From Exiguobacterium sp. s146 (lineage in GTDB: Bacteria; Bacillota; Bacilli; Exiguobacteriales; Exiguobacteriaceae), in assembly GCF_018618415.1 (NCBI RefSeq), contig NZ_JACSMA010000001.1:434001-498000 (forward strand): a DNA stretch of 64,000 bases, written 5' to 3'. Position 1 is the first letter of the stretch; each line of letters starts with the position of its first letter. Below the pieces are notes generated by a model that searched no databases, was not told the DNA's origin, and saw only the letters and a list, made by a program, of their open reading frames with translations. This document shows, one piece after another, positions 51,345-59,865 of this stretch. The translations under genes and the position numbers were made by a program.

Positions 51345-52589
51345 ATGATGCAGAAGCCATTAGATTCTAGAAAACCTAGCCCGCGGCCGATTGAGAAAAA
51401 GCCGAAAGGGCTCGAACAATCCTGGTTCGCCGATTTTCTGTTGCTCGGTGTCTTTTTAGGAGTGATTTTCCTCGGGCTGGCCACGTACTGGTTCGGTCAA
51501 GATCGGGAAGTATCGGTGCTAGAAGGGCGTCAGCTCGCGCAACAGCCGGAAGCCACGGTCAAAGCCGTGCGGGACGGTTCGTATATGGAGGAGTTTGAAA
51601 GCTACACGAGCGACCAAGTGTTCCAACGTGACCGTTGGATGGGACTGCAAGCGGGCTTCCAAAAGAACGTCTTCCAACAAAAAATCAATAATGGGGTACT
51701 CGCCCTCGACAATGGCGTGCTGATTGGTCCGGATGAGCCCGTACGCGGGTTTGATAACATGAAGCGTCTGTTCCCTGAGTTCGGGGCCACGATGCAAGAA
51801 CAGGATGTCCCGGTCTACTTCGCCTCTGCGCCGAGTAAGCCGGTCCATGCGGCGCAAAATGAGATGATTCCGGACTACGTCATCAGCGGCGACTTAGACA
51901 GCCGTGGCAATCTCCATGACGCGGTCGAAGGAGCCGACTTTGAGCTCATCGACCTCGGAGAGACACTCTTTGAGCAGCCGATGGAAGACATCTATTTCTA
52001 TAACGATCACCACTGGAACGTCCAAGGGGCCTTCCTCGGGTATCAACAAATCATTGAACGACTCCAACAAGATTATGAGGACATCCCGAAATTAGAGGCG
52101 TCCGACATGGAGACGTTCAAAATCGATCAGCCTTATTACGGCTCTTACGCTCGTGAGATTTCTCTCCCGTATGTCGAGAAGCTCGACTACTTGGAGTGGA
52201 TGGAACCAAAAGACGGTTTCACGACCGAGGTATGCCGGAACGGGGATGATTGCGGTCATTCGGTCATCGCCCGCGAGGAAGCGGAAGAGACGAACCGATT
52301 CGCTGATTTCTATAAAGTGTTCATGAAAGACAACTATGGACAGTTGCGCATCGAGCAGAAAGATCCGGTCAACGACTTGCACGTGCTAGTCTTGAAGGAT
52401 TCGTATGCTAACCCGGTGCTTGGCTTCCTCGGGGAGTCGTTCGGGACGGTATCGGCGATTGACGTCCGCTACGCGGAAGGAAAAGTCGATATTACGGACT
52501 ACGTCGAAGAGAACGATGTCGACCTCGTCTTGTTCATGCATAACGACCGGATCTCTGGGATGTCCGGGGATTACGAAGATAGCTTTTAA
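51345..52589 (+). CDS. DHHW/AlgJ-type SGNH-like acetyltransferase partner
   Basis: A 414-residue protein with one membrane helix (about 32-52) and a large extracellular domain. AAAGGAG precedes two ATG codons. The DHHW motif (221-224, YNDHHWNVQG) and the later 'LKDSYANPVLGF' strand supply the Asp-His and Ser of the SGNH-hydrolase-like AlgJ/AlgX/DHHW family, which completes O-acetylation outside the membrane with MBOAT proteins. The gene follows the MBOAT gene by 15 bases. Last gene of the glycan locus; a strong terminator follows. Confidence 0.9.
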   Translation: MMQKPLDSRKPSPRPIEKKPKGLEQSWFADFLLLGVFLGVIFLGLATYWFGQDREVSVLEGRQLAQQPEATVKAVRDGSYMEEFESYTSDQVFQRDRWMGLQAGFQKNVFQQKINNGVLALDNGVLIGPDEPVRGFDNMKRLFPEFGATMQEQDVPVYFASAPSKPVHAAQNEMIPDYVISGDLDSRGNLHDAVEGADFELIDLGETLFEQPMEDIYFYNDHHWNVQGAFLGYQQIIERLQQDYEDIPKLEASDMETFKIDQPYYGSYAREISLPYVEKLDYLEWMEPKDGFTTEVCRNGDDCGHSVIAREEAEETNRFADFYKVFMKDNYGQLRIEQKDPVNDLHVLVLKDSYANPVLGFLGESFGTVSAIDVRYAEGKVDITDYVEENDVDLVLFMHNDRISGMSGDYEDSF

Positions 52590-52594
52590 CAAAC

Positions 52595-52627
52595 TGCCAA
52601 TCATCCACATGATGATTGGCTTTTTTT
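52595..52627 (+). terminator. Rho-independent terminator
   Basis: Perfect 10-bp stem GCCAATCATC / GATGATTGGC and seven T. Confidence 0.93.
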
Positions 52628-52668
52628 GATGTAAAGTCGCTATACTAACAAGTAGGCAGGTGAGAGAG

Positions 52669-53172
52669 ATGAAACGACGAACCGCCGACGGGACGTATCG
52701 GTACGTCCTCGTCCTCGGCGCCAAAGTGAATGGCATCCAACCCTCGCGCGCCTTGCGCTATCGGATTGAGGCGGCCGCGGCCTATGCGAAACGGTATCCG
52801 CACGTCGAACTGATTGCTTCCGGCGGAAAAGGTCCCGATGAAGGGATGGCCGAAGCACGCGTCATTGCCCGGGAATTAATGGCCCGAGGTATTGAAGAGT
52901 CGCGAATCCATATCGAGGCGGAGTCGACGTCGACGGTGGAAAACTTTCAGTTGAGCCGTTCGATTTGGGACGGTGCACCCGGGCTGACCATCGTCACGAA
53001 CGACTTTCACGTCAGACGGGCCCGGCTTGTCGGTCGTTTGTATTTTGGGCTATCGACCGACGCGCTCTACGCGAAGACGCCGCCGGCAACGAAACTGAAA
53101 TACGTCGTCCGGGAACAACTGGCGTACGTAAAACTGTTCATCAACTATATGCGCTGGAAATGGCGGCCATGA
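52669..53172 (+). CDS. YdcF-like (DUF218) protein
   Basis: A 167-residue DUF218 protein. The ATG at 52669 follows AGGTGAGAG; a GTG nine bases upstream is a weaker choice. Family motifs: 'VLVLGAKVNGIQPSRALRYRI', quoted in part VLVLGAKVNG, 'IASGGKGPDEGMAEARVIAREL', then 'STSTVENFQLSR' and 'IVTNDFHVRRARLVGR'. It belongs to the YdcF/SanA/ElyC group, which acts in envelope biogenesis or binds nucleotides; here the N-terminal membrane helix common in SanA and ElyC is missing. Single gene. Confidence 0.9.
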   Translation: MKRRTADGTYRYVLVLGAKVNGIQPSRALRYRIEAAAAYAKRYPHVELIASGGKGPDEGMAEARVIARELMARGIEESRIHIEAESTSTVENFQLSRSIWDGAPGLTIVTNDFHVRRARLVGRLYFGLSTDALYAKTPPATKLKYVVREQLAYVKLFINYMRWKWRP

Positions 53173-53205
53173 CAAAAGGGACTTCATTGTGAAGTCCCTT
53201 TTTGA
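53172..53205. terminator. Bidirectional terminator
   Basis: Perfect 13-bp stem AAAAGGGACTTCA / TGAAGTCCCTTTT with a three-base loop between convergent genes. Confidence 0.92.
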
Positions 53206-53207
53206 TG

Positions 53208-54392
53208 TTATAGCGTACCGATGATCATCCCACCGATAACACCGACGATGACAAGCGCCCACGGCGGCATCTTCCAATACGCGATCATGGCGAACAAGAA
53301 GGCCGCGAAGACGAAATCGACCGCACCGTTGACAGTACTTGTGAAGATTGGCTGATAAAAGGCTGCAATCAAAATCCCAACGACGGCTGCGTTGACCCCG
53401 ATGAGTGCGCCCGCGACTTTCGGGTTGCGACGGAGCGCATCCCAAAACGGCAAGGCACCGAGAATCAACAGGAACGCCGGCAAGAAGATGGCGAGTGTCG
53501 CGAGGAGGCCTCCCGGCACACCATTGATAACCGTCCCGAGGTAAGACGCGAACGTGAAGAGCGGTCCTGGTACAGCTTGGGCGGCCCCGTAACCAGCGAG
53601 GAACGCTTCTTCGCTCAAGAAGCCGGTCGGTACGAGCTCACGCTCGAGGAGTGGCAAGACGACGTGACCGCCACCGAAGACGAGCGCCCCGGCCCGGTAG
53701 AAGCTATCGAACAGAGCAATCGATTGACTTTCAATCGTCTCCCGCAAAATCGGCAAGATGACGAGCAAGGCCCCGAAGAGACCGAGCAATGTCGCCCCGA
53801 GTCGTTTCGAGAGCGGGAACGAAGCCGATTTGACGTCCAAGTTGTTCGGTTTGAAAAGCAAGAATCCAGCCAGACCGGCGAGCAAGATGACGAGGACTTG
53901 GCTATAAGTGGTTTGCCATAACAACACGCCGGCGAGCGCGAAGAACGCGATCGTGCGAGTCTTCGCATCCGGCGTCAATTTGCCGGCCATACCGAGAATG
54001 GCATGGGCGACGATGGCGACCGCGACGACTTTCAAGCCGTAGAGCCAGCCCGCGTCCGAGACGTCGAGCCCCGAGACGAGCAAGGCGAACAAGATGAGGG
54101 CGATGACGGACGGTGATGTGAAGCCGATGAACGACGTGATCCCACCGATAATCCCGCCTCGGACGATGCCGATGCCGATGCCGACCTGACTGCTGGCCGG
54201 ACCCGGCAAGAATTGACAAAGGGCGACGAGGTCGGCGTAGGCGCGTTCATCCATCCACTTACGGCGACGGACGTATTCCTCGTGGAAATAACCGAGGTGG
54301 GCGACCGGTCCGCCGAACGAGGTCAGGCCGAGCCGGGTCGAGACGAATAAAATCTCTAGTAACGTCTTGAACGTTACACGTTGGTTAGTCAT
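53208..54392 (-). CDS. chrA: Chromate transporter, long-chain (two-domain) type
   Basis: Integral membrane protein of 394 residues made of two homologous halves. The N-terminal half has 'RLGLTSFGGPVAHLGYFHEE' and 'CQFLPGPASSQVGIGIG'; the C-terminal half has 'ALVFGGGHVVLPLLE' and 'GYGAAQAVPGPLFTFASYLG'. These paired FGGP/FGGG and PGP motifs define the CHR family, which exports chromate or related oxyanions. The ATG at 54392 follows AAGGAG by eight bases and lies just after the PadR gene, so the two form an operon. Resistance to chromate is the family's function and is not proven here. Confidence 0.93.
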   Translation of the reverse strand: MTNQRVTFKTLLEILFVSTRLGLTSFGGPVAHLGYFHEEYVRRRKWMDERAYADLVALCQFLPGPASSQVGIGIGIVRGGIIGGITSFIGFTSPSVIALILFALLVSGLDVSDAGWLYGLKVVAVAIVAHAILGMAGKLTPDAKTRTIAFFALAGVLLWQTTYSQVLVILLAGLAGFLLFKPNNLDVKSASFPLSKRLGATLLGLFGALLVILPILRETIESQSIALFDSFYRAGALVFGGGHVVLPLLERELVPTGFLSEEAFLAGYGAAQAVPGPLFTFASYLGTVINGVPGGLLATLAIFLPAFLLILGALPFWDALRRNPKVAGALIGVNAAVVGILIAAFYQPIFTSTVNGAVDFVFAAFLFAMIAYWKMPPWALVIVGVIGGMIIGTL

Positions 54393-54397
54393 GTGTG

Positions 54398-54715
54398 TCA
54401 CTCCTTGATCTCTTTAAATAGTTCATACGCTTTTTGACGGGCTTCCGCCAAGACGACGATACCTTTCTCGGTCGTCGTATAGTTTTTACGGATATGGCCT
54501 CCGACGAGCTCATTTGTCCGGACGAGCAGGCCATCCTGCTCCATCGTGTGTAAAATCGGGTAGAGTGTGCCGGCACTGATCGAGTAGCCGTGCTCCCGAA
54601 GTTCTTCGACCATCCACGCGCCATAAACCGGATGTTCGGCCGCATGGTGCAAAATGTGAATATGAATGAAGCCGAGAAACAGTTTGCGAAGGACGCGGTC
54701 TTCCACGTACATCAT
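54398..54715 (-). CDS. PadR family transcriptional regulator
   Basis: A 105-residue winged-helix regulator. AAGGAG lies directly before ATG-ATG, so the second ATG (54712) or the GTG at 54706 may be the true start. The core 'HILHHAAEHPVYGAWMVEELREHGYSISAGTLYPILHTME' (in part ISAGTLYPILHTMEQDGLL) is the diagnostic PadR recognition region. The C-terminal helix is for dimerisation. It heads the chrA operon and probably represses it in the absence of inducer. A perfect palindrome lies 17 bases upstream. Confidence 0.93.
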   Translation of the reverse strand: MMYVEDRVLRKLFLGFIHIHILHHAAEHPVYGAWMVEELREHGYSISAGTLYPILHTMEQDGLLVRTNELVGGHIRKNYTTTEKGIVVLAEARQKAYELFKEIKE

Positions 54716-54731
54716 CTCCTTGAAATCGATT

Positions 54732-54743
54732 TTCGATATCGAA
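54732..54743. promoter_or_regulatory. Candidate PadR operator
   Basis: Perfect 12-bp palindrome TTCGATATCGAA just upstream of the padR gene, with related TCGA-containing words on both sides. Confidence 0.5.
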
Positions 54744-54908
54744 TGTCGAAATCAGTGTAACAACCTAGGGAAATTTATGCAACCGTCGGACGTGCGCCTT
54801 TACAAAAACGTAATATAACCAATGAATAAGAATCGATTCGGCAAATATAGGGAATTCATAAAAAATGAGGTAAACTGAATAATAGAAGTAAGCAGAGGAG
54901 GGACCGAC

Positions 54909-57593
54909 GTGGCAGACCTAGACCAAACCAAATTTCAATCCTTGTTGCGCCATATGCCCCAAGGCTACGTCGAATTTAAAGTGCTCTACGATGAGGCGGG
55001 GGAGCCCGTCGATTATGAGTTCTATGAAGTGAACGAGGCGTTCGAGCGCATCATGAAAGCGAAGCGCGAACACTTTCTCGGCGGACGAATCACCGATAAG
55101 TTGAAAGACTTTGAGTACAGTGAGCGGGAGTGGATCGTCCAAGTCGCACGAGCCGTCGATAGCGGTGAAGCAATCACGTTCGAACACTTCTCGCGCCGCA
55201 ATAAGGCCTGGTATGAACTGTCCGTGTTCAGTGAACGACCGGGCTACGTGTCGACGTTGTTCCATGACATCACGCCACACGTCCAAGAGAACAATGCGTT
55301 GAAGCAACTCGTCAACGTATCGCATCGGTTCGTCACGACCGGGCGTGAACTGCTGATGAACCAACACTTCCTCGATCAGATTCGAGGCTTCACCGGTGCC
55401 AAGGCCGTGACGCTCAACTTGATGGATGATGACGGGAAGACGTATTCGACCGTGGCGCTGTCTGGGATGGATGAGCTACTCGAACGGAGTCTCGATGTGC
55501 TTGGCTTTCATCCGGTCGGCAAGAAATGGCCGATGATTCCAAAACGGTTGAAGTTATTGGAAGCACAAAGTCCAATCATCTTCGATGATATTTTACCGCT
55601 CGTCGAGGGTGTGTTGCCAAGACGGCTCATCAAAAACATTTTGCGCATCTTCGACCTCGGCCAAGTCGTCCTTTTCAAAATCGAGAAAGACGGTGTGTTT
55701 TACGGGGACTTGACGATTGTCATGCAGGGCAACAAACAAGCGAACCGCCTCGGTCTCGTCGAGTTGTATATCGTGCACATCCTCGAACAGATGACGAAAG
55801 CGGACCGGCAAATCGGGGATGCGAAAGAATCGATGTTCGAAGGGTTTGCGACCGTCGATTTGGAGTGCATCATGTCGCTCGCCAAACACGAGATTTTCCA
55901 CTTGAACGTGGCGTGGGAACGTGTCCTTGGTTTCCCGCTCGAAGAACTCGAGAATATGGATTTCACGAGTCTCGTCCATCCCGATGACGTCGATAAGACA
56001 GGCGAGGCGTTCGCCTTGCTGGAAGAAGGGAAAGACATCTTCCGGTTCGTCAACCGATATCGGACAATCGACGGGGACTATCGTTCCATCGAATGGCATT
56101 CGAAAGCGCAAGGCAACTATATTTATGCCGTCGCCAAAGATGTGACCGAGCGGGTGCAACTCGAGGAAGAACTGGCCGAACGGGATCGGTTGCTCACGAA
56201 ACTGTCGGATCAAGTTCCGGGTGCCATCTATCAATTCGAGCGCTTGCCCGATGGTAGTTTCAACTTCCCGTTCTTTAGCCGGGGATTTGAGGATTTGACG
56301 GGCATCACGCTCGAACAGATGAAACGAGAGCCGAGTCTCGTCTTCTCCAAAATTCATCCAGATGACTATCCGAATGTGATGGCGAGCATCGAGACGTCAT
56401 ATGAGAACCTGACGATTTGGGACGCGGAGTTCCGTGTCATCACGCCAGATGGCGGAACGACATGGATTTTGGGATCGTCGCGTCCAGAGAAGCTCGACGA
56501 AGGTCATGTCCTCTGGCACGGCTATATTGGCGACGTGACCGAAAAGAAAAAGTACGAGATGGAAATCGAATATTTGAGTTATCACGATCAATTGACCGGC
56601 GTGAAGAATCGTCGTTATTTTGACGAAGCATTAATGACTTACGACGAAACGGCGTATTATCCGCTCGCCTTGATTGTCGTAGATATCAATGGCTTGAAGC
56701 TGACGAATGATGCGTTCGGCCATCTGATCGGAGACCGCTTATTGATTGAGGCGACGATGATGCTCAAACGCGAGATTCGCGGGAAGGACACGGTCGCCCG
56801 CATTGGTGGCGACGAGTTCGTCATTATCCTTCCGAATACGACATTGGAGGAAGCGAAGCGATTGTCCGATAACTTGAGCCATCAGTTCTTGGCTAAATCG
56901 ATTGAAGGTTTGCCAATCTCGGCGTCGTTCGGAGAAGCGGTGAAGCATGACGATTCTCTCTCCGTCGTCGAAGTGTTCAACTTGGCCGAGGACCGGATGT
57001 ACCATCATAAAGTATCGGAGAAGCAGAGCCGTCGCCATTACTCGATTCAACTCATCATGCGGACGCTCTATGAGAAGATTCCACGCGAGGAAGCCCACTC
57101 GCAGCGTGTCGCCGAGCTGTCACGACAACTCGGGCAGGCGATGAACTTCACGAGCGCTGAAGTGAACGAACTCGTCACGGCCGCGACGCTTCACGACATC
57201 GGCAAGGTCGCCATCAGCAATGAGATTTTAGACAAGCCTGGGACGTTGACCGAGGCCGAGTGGCGCGAAATCAAACGTCATCCCGAAGTGAGCTATAACA
57301 TTTTGAGCACCGTGCCGGAATACGGCCCGCTGTCAGAAATCGTACTCGCCCACCATGAGCGTTGGGACGGCAACGGTTATCCGAAAGGCATCAGCGGTAA
57401 ACAGATTCCGCTCGCGGCCCGCATCATCTCGATCGCCGACACGTTTGACGTGATGGTGACGGGACGCCCTTACCGGAAAGCGAAGACGCTTGATGAAGCG
57501 CTAGCAGTGATTGAAGAAGAAGCAGGCCGGCAGTTCGACCCTGAACTCGTCGAGATGTTCTTCAAGAAGGTCGTACCGACGTTGCAACGGTGA
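54909..57593 (+). CDS. PAS-GGDEF-HD-GYP cyclic-di-GMP turnover protein
   Basis: An 894-residue cytosolic signalling protein from a GTG start (GAGGAGG upstream). It begins with a PAS domain (about 10-130), a GAF-like or degenerate region (about 130-300) and two more PAS domains (about 305-420, 425-550, 'VIHPDD'-type loops). The GGDEF domain has an intact active site (GGDEF at about 633-637). The HD-GYP domain (about 725-890) has HDIGK, 'LAHHERWDGNGYPKG' and 'ADTFDVMVTGRPYR'. It could both make and break c-di-GMP, with input through the PAS domains. No membrane helix or receiver domain. Single gene. Confidence 0.93.
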   Translation: MADLDQTKFQSLLRHMPQGYVEFKVLYDEAGEPVDYEFYEVNEAFERIMKAKREHFLGGRITDKLKDFEYSEREWIVQVARAVDSGEAITFEHFSRRNKAWYELSVFSERPGYVSTLFHDITPHVQENNALKQLVNVSHRFVTTGRELLMNQHFLDQIRGFTGAKAVTLNLMDDDGKTYSTVALSGMDELLERSLDVLGFHPVGKKWPMIPKRLKLLEAQSPIIFDDILPLVEGVLPRRLIKNILRIFDLGQVVLFKIEKDGVFYGDLTIVMQGNKQANRLGLVELYIVHILEQMTKADRQIGDAKESMFEGFATVDLECIMSLAKHEIFHLNVAWERVLGFPLEELENMDFTSLVHPDDVDKTGEAFALLEEGKDIFRFVNRYRTIDGDYRSIEWHSKAQGNYIYAVAKDVTERVQLEEELAERDRLLTKLSDQVPGAIYQFERLPDGSFNFPFFSRGFEDLTGITLEQMKREPSLVFSKIHPDDYPNVMASIETSYENLTIWDAEFRVITPDGGTTWILGSSRPEKLDEGHVLWHGYIGDVTEKKKYEMEIEYLSYHDQLTGVKNRRYFDEALMTYDETAYYPLALIVVDINGLKLTNDAFGHLIGDRLLIEATMMLKREIRGKDTVARIGGDEFVIILPNTTLEEAKRLSDNLSHQFLAKSIEGLPISASFGEAVKHDDSLSVVEVFNLAEDRMYHHKVSEKQSRRHYSIQLIMRTLYEKIPREEAHSQRVAELSRQLGQAMNFTSAEVNELVTAATLHDIGKVAISNEILDKPGTLTEAEWREIKRHPEVSYNILSTVPEYGPLSEIVLAHHERWDGNGYPKGISGKQIPLAARIISIADTFDVMVTGRPYRKAKTLDEALAVIEEEAGRQFDPELVEMFFKKVVPTLQR

Positions 57594-57601
57594 TGAAAGC
57601 A

Positions 57602-57636
57602 TGAAAAAGGAGAGCCATCGCGGTTCTCCTTTTTCA
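57602..57636. terminator. Bidirectional terminator
   Basis: AAAAAGGAGAGCC pairs with GGTTCTCCTTTTT (one G-T) between the convergent signalling gene and the ABC operon. Confidence 0.88.
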
Positions 57637-58734
57637 TGTGAGCGGTCGTTTCTTCAACGCCCAGCCGATGACGAGAAAGATGACGAGCGCCATCCCGAGC
57701 AAGATGAGGACCGAGTTGAGCGGGAAGCGGTCCTCGTACATCTGAGCGACCCCGTAGTTGAACCAATACGTCGGCAAGAAGCGACCGACGACTTGGAGCG
57801 TCTCCGGAAGCCACGTCAGACTGATGAATGCGCCGCCGGTGATGGCCGCCGCCATCGTCACGGACGTCTGCCATATGTTCGCCTTCTCTCGGTGCGTCGC
57901 AAGAATCGCGATAAGCGACCCGATGGCGAGACAGACGAACAGATAGACGATGAACAACAACGTGAGGACAGGCAGGTGCGTCAAGATATCTTGTCGGTAA
58001 AGCACGGCACTGAAAACGAGCAGCATGAACACATAGATCAGTCCGACCGCACAGAACGAGAGGAACAGCGAACCGATGTAACGCCGTGGCGTGACTGGGG
58101 CCGCGAACAGGCGCGCGTAAATCTTCTCGTCCCGGTCGTCGGCGACGAACAACGGGATGAACTGGAGAAAGGCCGACATCATAACGAATGATAGTAGACC
58201 GAGGAACGCCTGCGTCCGCGCTGTCGTCGCCACGCTCTGTTGGAACGGTTCACTCGAGAGCGTATAGCCGTTCTCCGTCTCACGCTCGGCCAGTTCGGTG
58301 AACCGATCTTCGTCAAACCCGCTCGCCACAAGCAATTGCCGCTCCCGGGACAGATGCGAGTTGAGTGCCTGCTCGATCAACGCGGCGTCACTTCCTTCAG
58401 TCGCGCTGAACGAGAGACGCGGCGTCTCGCCATTCAAGAGCGCCTCGGTGAATCCGTCCGGAATCGTCAAGACGACGTCTTGTCCTTGCAGTAACGCCTC
58501 ATCGGTCTCGTCCGTCTCGAGCGGTGTCACCGAACCGAACCGTCCCGCCTCTTCAATCACACGACCGGCGAGCGTCCCGCCATCGCGGTCGAGGATGCCG
58601 ATTGAGGCGTTCAAGGTCGACGTCGAACTGAGAAACGAGAGAATCAAGGCGAAACCGAATACGGAGACGAACGTGAACACCCACAGCCCTTTTTTTCGAA
58701 GCATGCGTTTGGCGACATGTCTAAATAGCACCAC
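57634..58734 (-). CDS. ABC-2 type transporter permease
   Basis: A 366-residue permease from GTG at 58734 (AAAGGGGTGA six bases upstream), overlapping the previous gene by 14 bases. One N-terminal helix, a long extracellular domain (about 45-165), then five helices ('AFLGLLSFVMMSAFLQFIPLF' and onward), as in YhgE/DrrB-like ABC2_membrane_3 proteins. It forms a heterodimer with the next permease. The operon (ATPase, permease, permease) is of the kind that exports antimicrobial peptides, drugs or sodium ions; substrate unknown. Confidence 0.9.
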   Translation of the reverse strand: MVLFRHVAKRMLRKKGLWVFTFVSVFGFALILSFLSSTSTLNASIGILDRDGGTLAGRVIEEAGRFGSVTPLETDETDEALLQGQDVVLTIPDGFTEALLNGETPRLSFSATEGSDAALIEQALNSHLSRERQLLVASGFDEDRFTELAERETENGYTLSSEPFQQSVATTARTQAFLGLLSFVMMSAFLQFIPLFVADDRDEKIYARLFAAPVTPRRYIGSLFLSFCAVGLIYVFMLLVFSAVLYRQDILTHLPVLTLLFIVYLFVCLAIGSLIAILATHREKANIWQTSVTMAAAITGGAFISLTWLPETLQVVGRFLPTYWFNYGVAQMYEDRFPLNSVLILLGMALVIFLVIGWALKKRPLT

Positions 58735-59860
58735 GACGGTTCACCCCTTTCCAAAGCAACAGACTGAGGACGGCGAACACGAGGAGATGCAAGGCGAGCC
58801 ACCCGAGGCTTTGCCAAAACACGGCCGAATCCCCGCCGCGCAGGAGAACCTGAAGGATGCCTTCCCGCATGAAAATCGGCATGAAAACGTACTGGGCCCA
58901 TGGCGCCACGCTCAACGTCACTTGATCGAAACCAGGGACGTAACCGCCAGAGAGAATCATGATGATGGCGACGAATCCGTTGACGATCGCGTCTTTCGTA
59001 CTGCGCGAGAGACGGGGCAGGCTCGACACGAGAAAGCCGAATGCGGTGCCGTATAGGGCCAGGGCGAGCCAAGCGATGAATAAGAGCCCGAAATGGACAT
59101 AATCGAGCGAGAAACTGCGATACACGAAGTGACTGAACCAAAACACGAGCACGAGTTGCAGGAAGATGAGGGTGTACCGACTCAGGCTGCGGGCCAGGCG
59201 GTACTCGATCCGTTTGACCGGAGCGGCTTGAATGCGGAGATAACTCCCGGTCATCGGCTGTTCCTCGCTGAGCATGCCGGTGATATAGAACGCACCGAAC
59301 AGCGCCGTCATGATGGAAATCGTGACGGTGAAGTATTCGAGTGACGTCGGGGTCCGGCCCGATAAATCGACGCTCTCGCTGTCGATGAACGTTTCGGCCT
59401 CGAACGGGGCGGAGACACCTGCCTCGGCGAGCATAATCTGCTGATTGGCGACGTCCGTATATTGCCGCAGGATGGCCTCGATGACATCGAATTCGATGGT
59501 CGATGGTTCCTCGTACAACAGACGAACATCGGGACCGTCCAAATGGAGGATGACGTCGGCGTCACCGTCGTTCACGCCCGTTTCGGCAGCGGCGATACTC
59601 TCGTACGGGACGAGATTGATGAATGATTGGATGTCGTCGTCGGCGAGGAACGTCTCGAGTGGCGCCCGGTAGTCATCCGTCGATTGCTCGACGTAAGCGA
59701 CGTCCGTGACCGGGAGCGAGAAGTTGTTGTTGAAGATGGCCGACAACATCGTTCCGAGCCCGAAAATCAGGATGATTGGGAAGAGGAGCATCCAAAACAA
59801 GGTCGAGCGGTCGCGCAGTTGCTGTTTGACATCATATTTGATGAACGTCCATAGTCTCAT
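58721..59860 (-). CDS. ABC-2 type transporter permease
   Basis: A 379-residue permease of the same family as its neighbour. The ATG at 59860 is eight bases after AAGGGAG; earlier in-frame GTG/ATG codons overlap that site. N-terminal helix (about 20-42), large extracytoplasmic domain (about 45-170) and five C-terminal helices with 'SLPRLSRSTKDAIVNGFVA'. The stop of the ATPase gene lies six bases upstream of the start, so the genes are tightly coupled. Confidence 0.9.
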   Translation of the reverse strand: MRLWTFIKYDVKQQLRDRSTLFWMLLFPIILIFGLGTMLSAIFNNNFSLPVTDVAYVEQSTDDYRAPLETFLADDDIQSFINLVPYESIAAAETGVNDGDADVILHLDGPDVRLLYEEPSTIEFDVIEAILRQYTDVANQQIMLAEAGVSAPFEAETFIDSESVDLSGRTPTSLEYFTVTISIMTALFGAFYITGMLSEEQPMTGSYLRIQAAPVKRIEYRLARSLSRYTLIFLQLVLVFWFSHFVYRSFSLDYVHFGLLFIAWLALALYGTAFGFLVSSLPRLSRSTKDAIVNGFVAIIMILSGGYVPGFDQVTLSVAPWAQYVFMPIFMREGILQVLLRGGDSAVFWQSLGWLALHLLVFAVLSLLLWKGVNRRGAI

Positions 59861-59865
59861 CGTCA

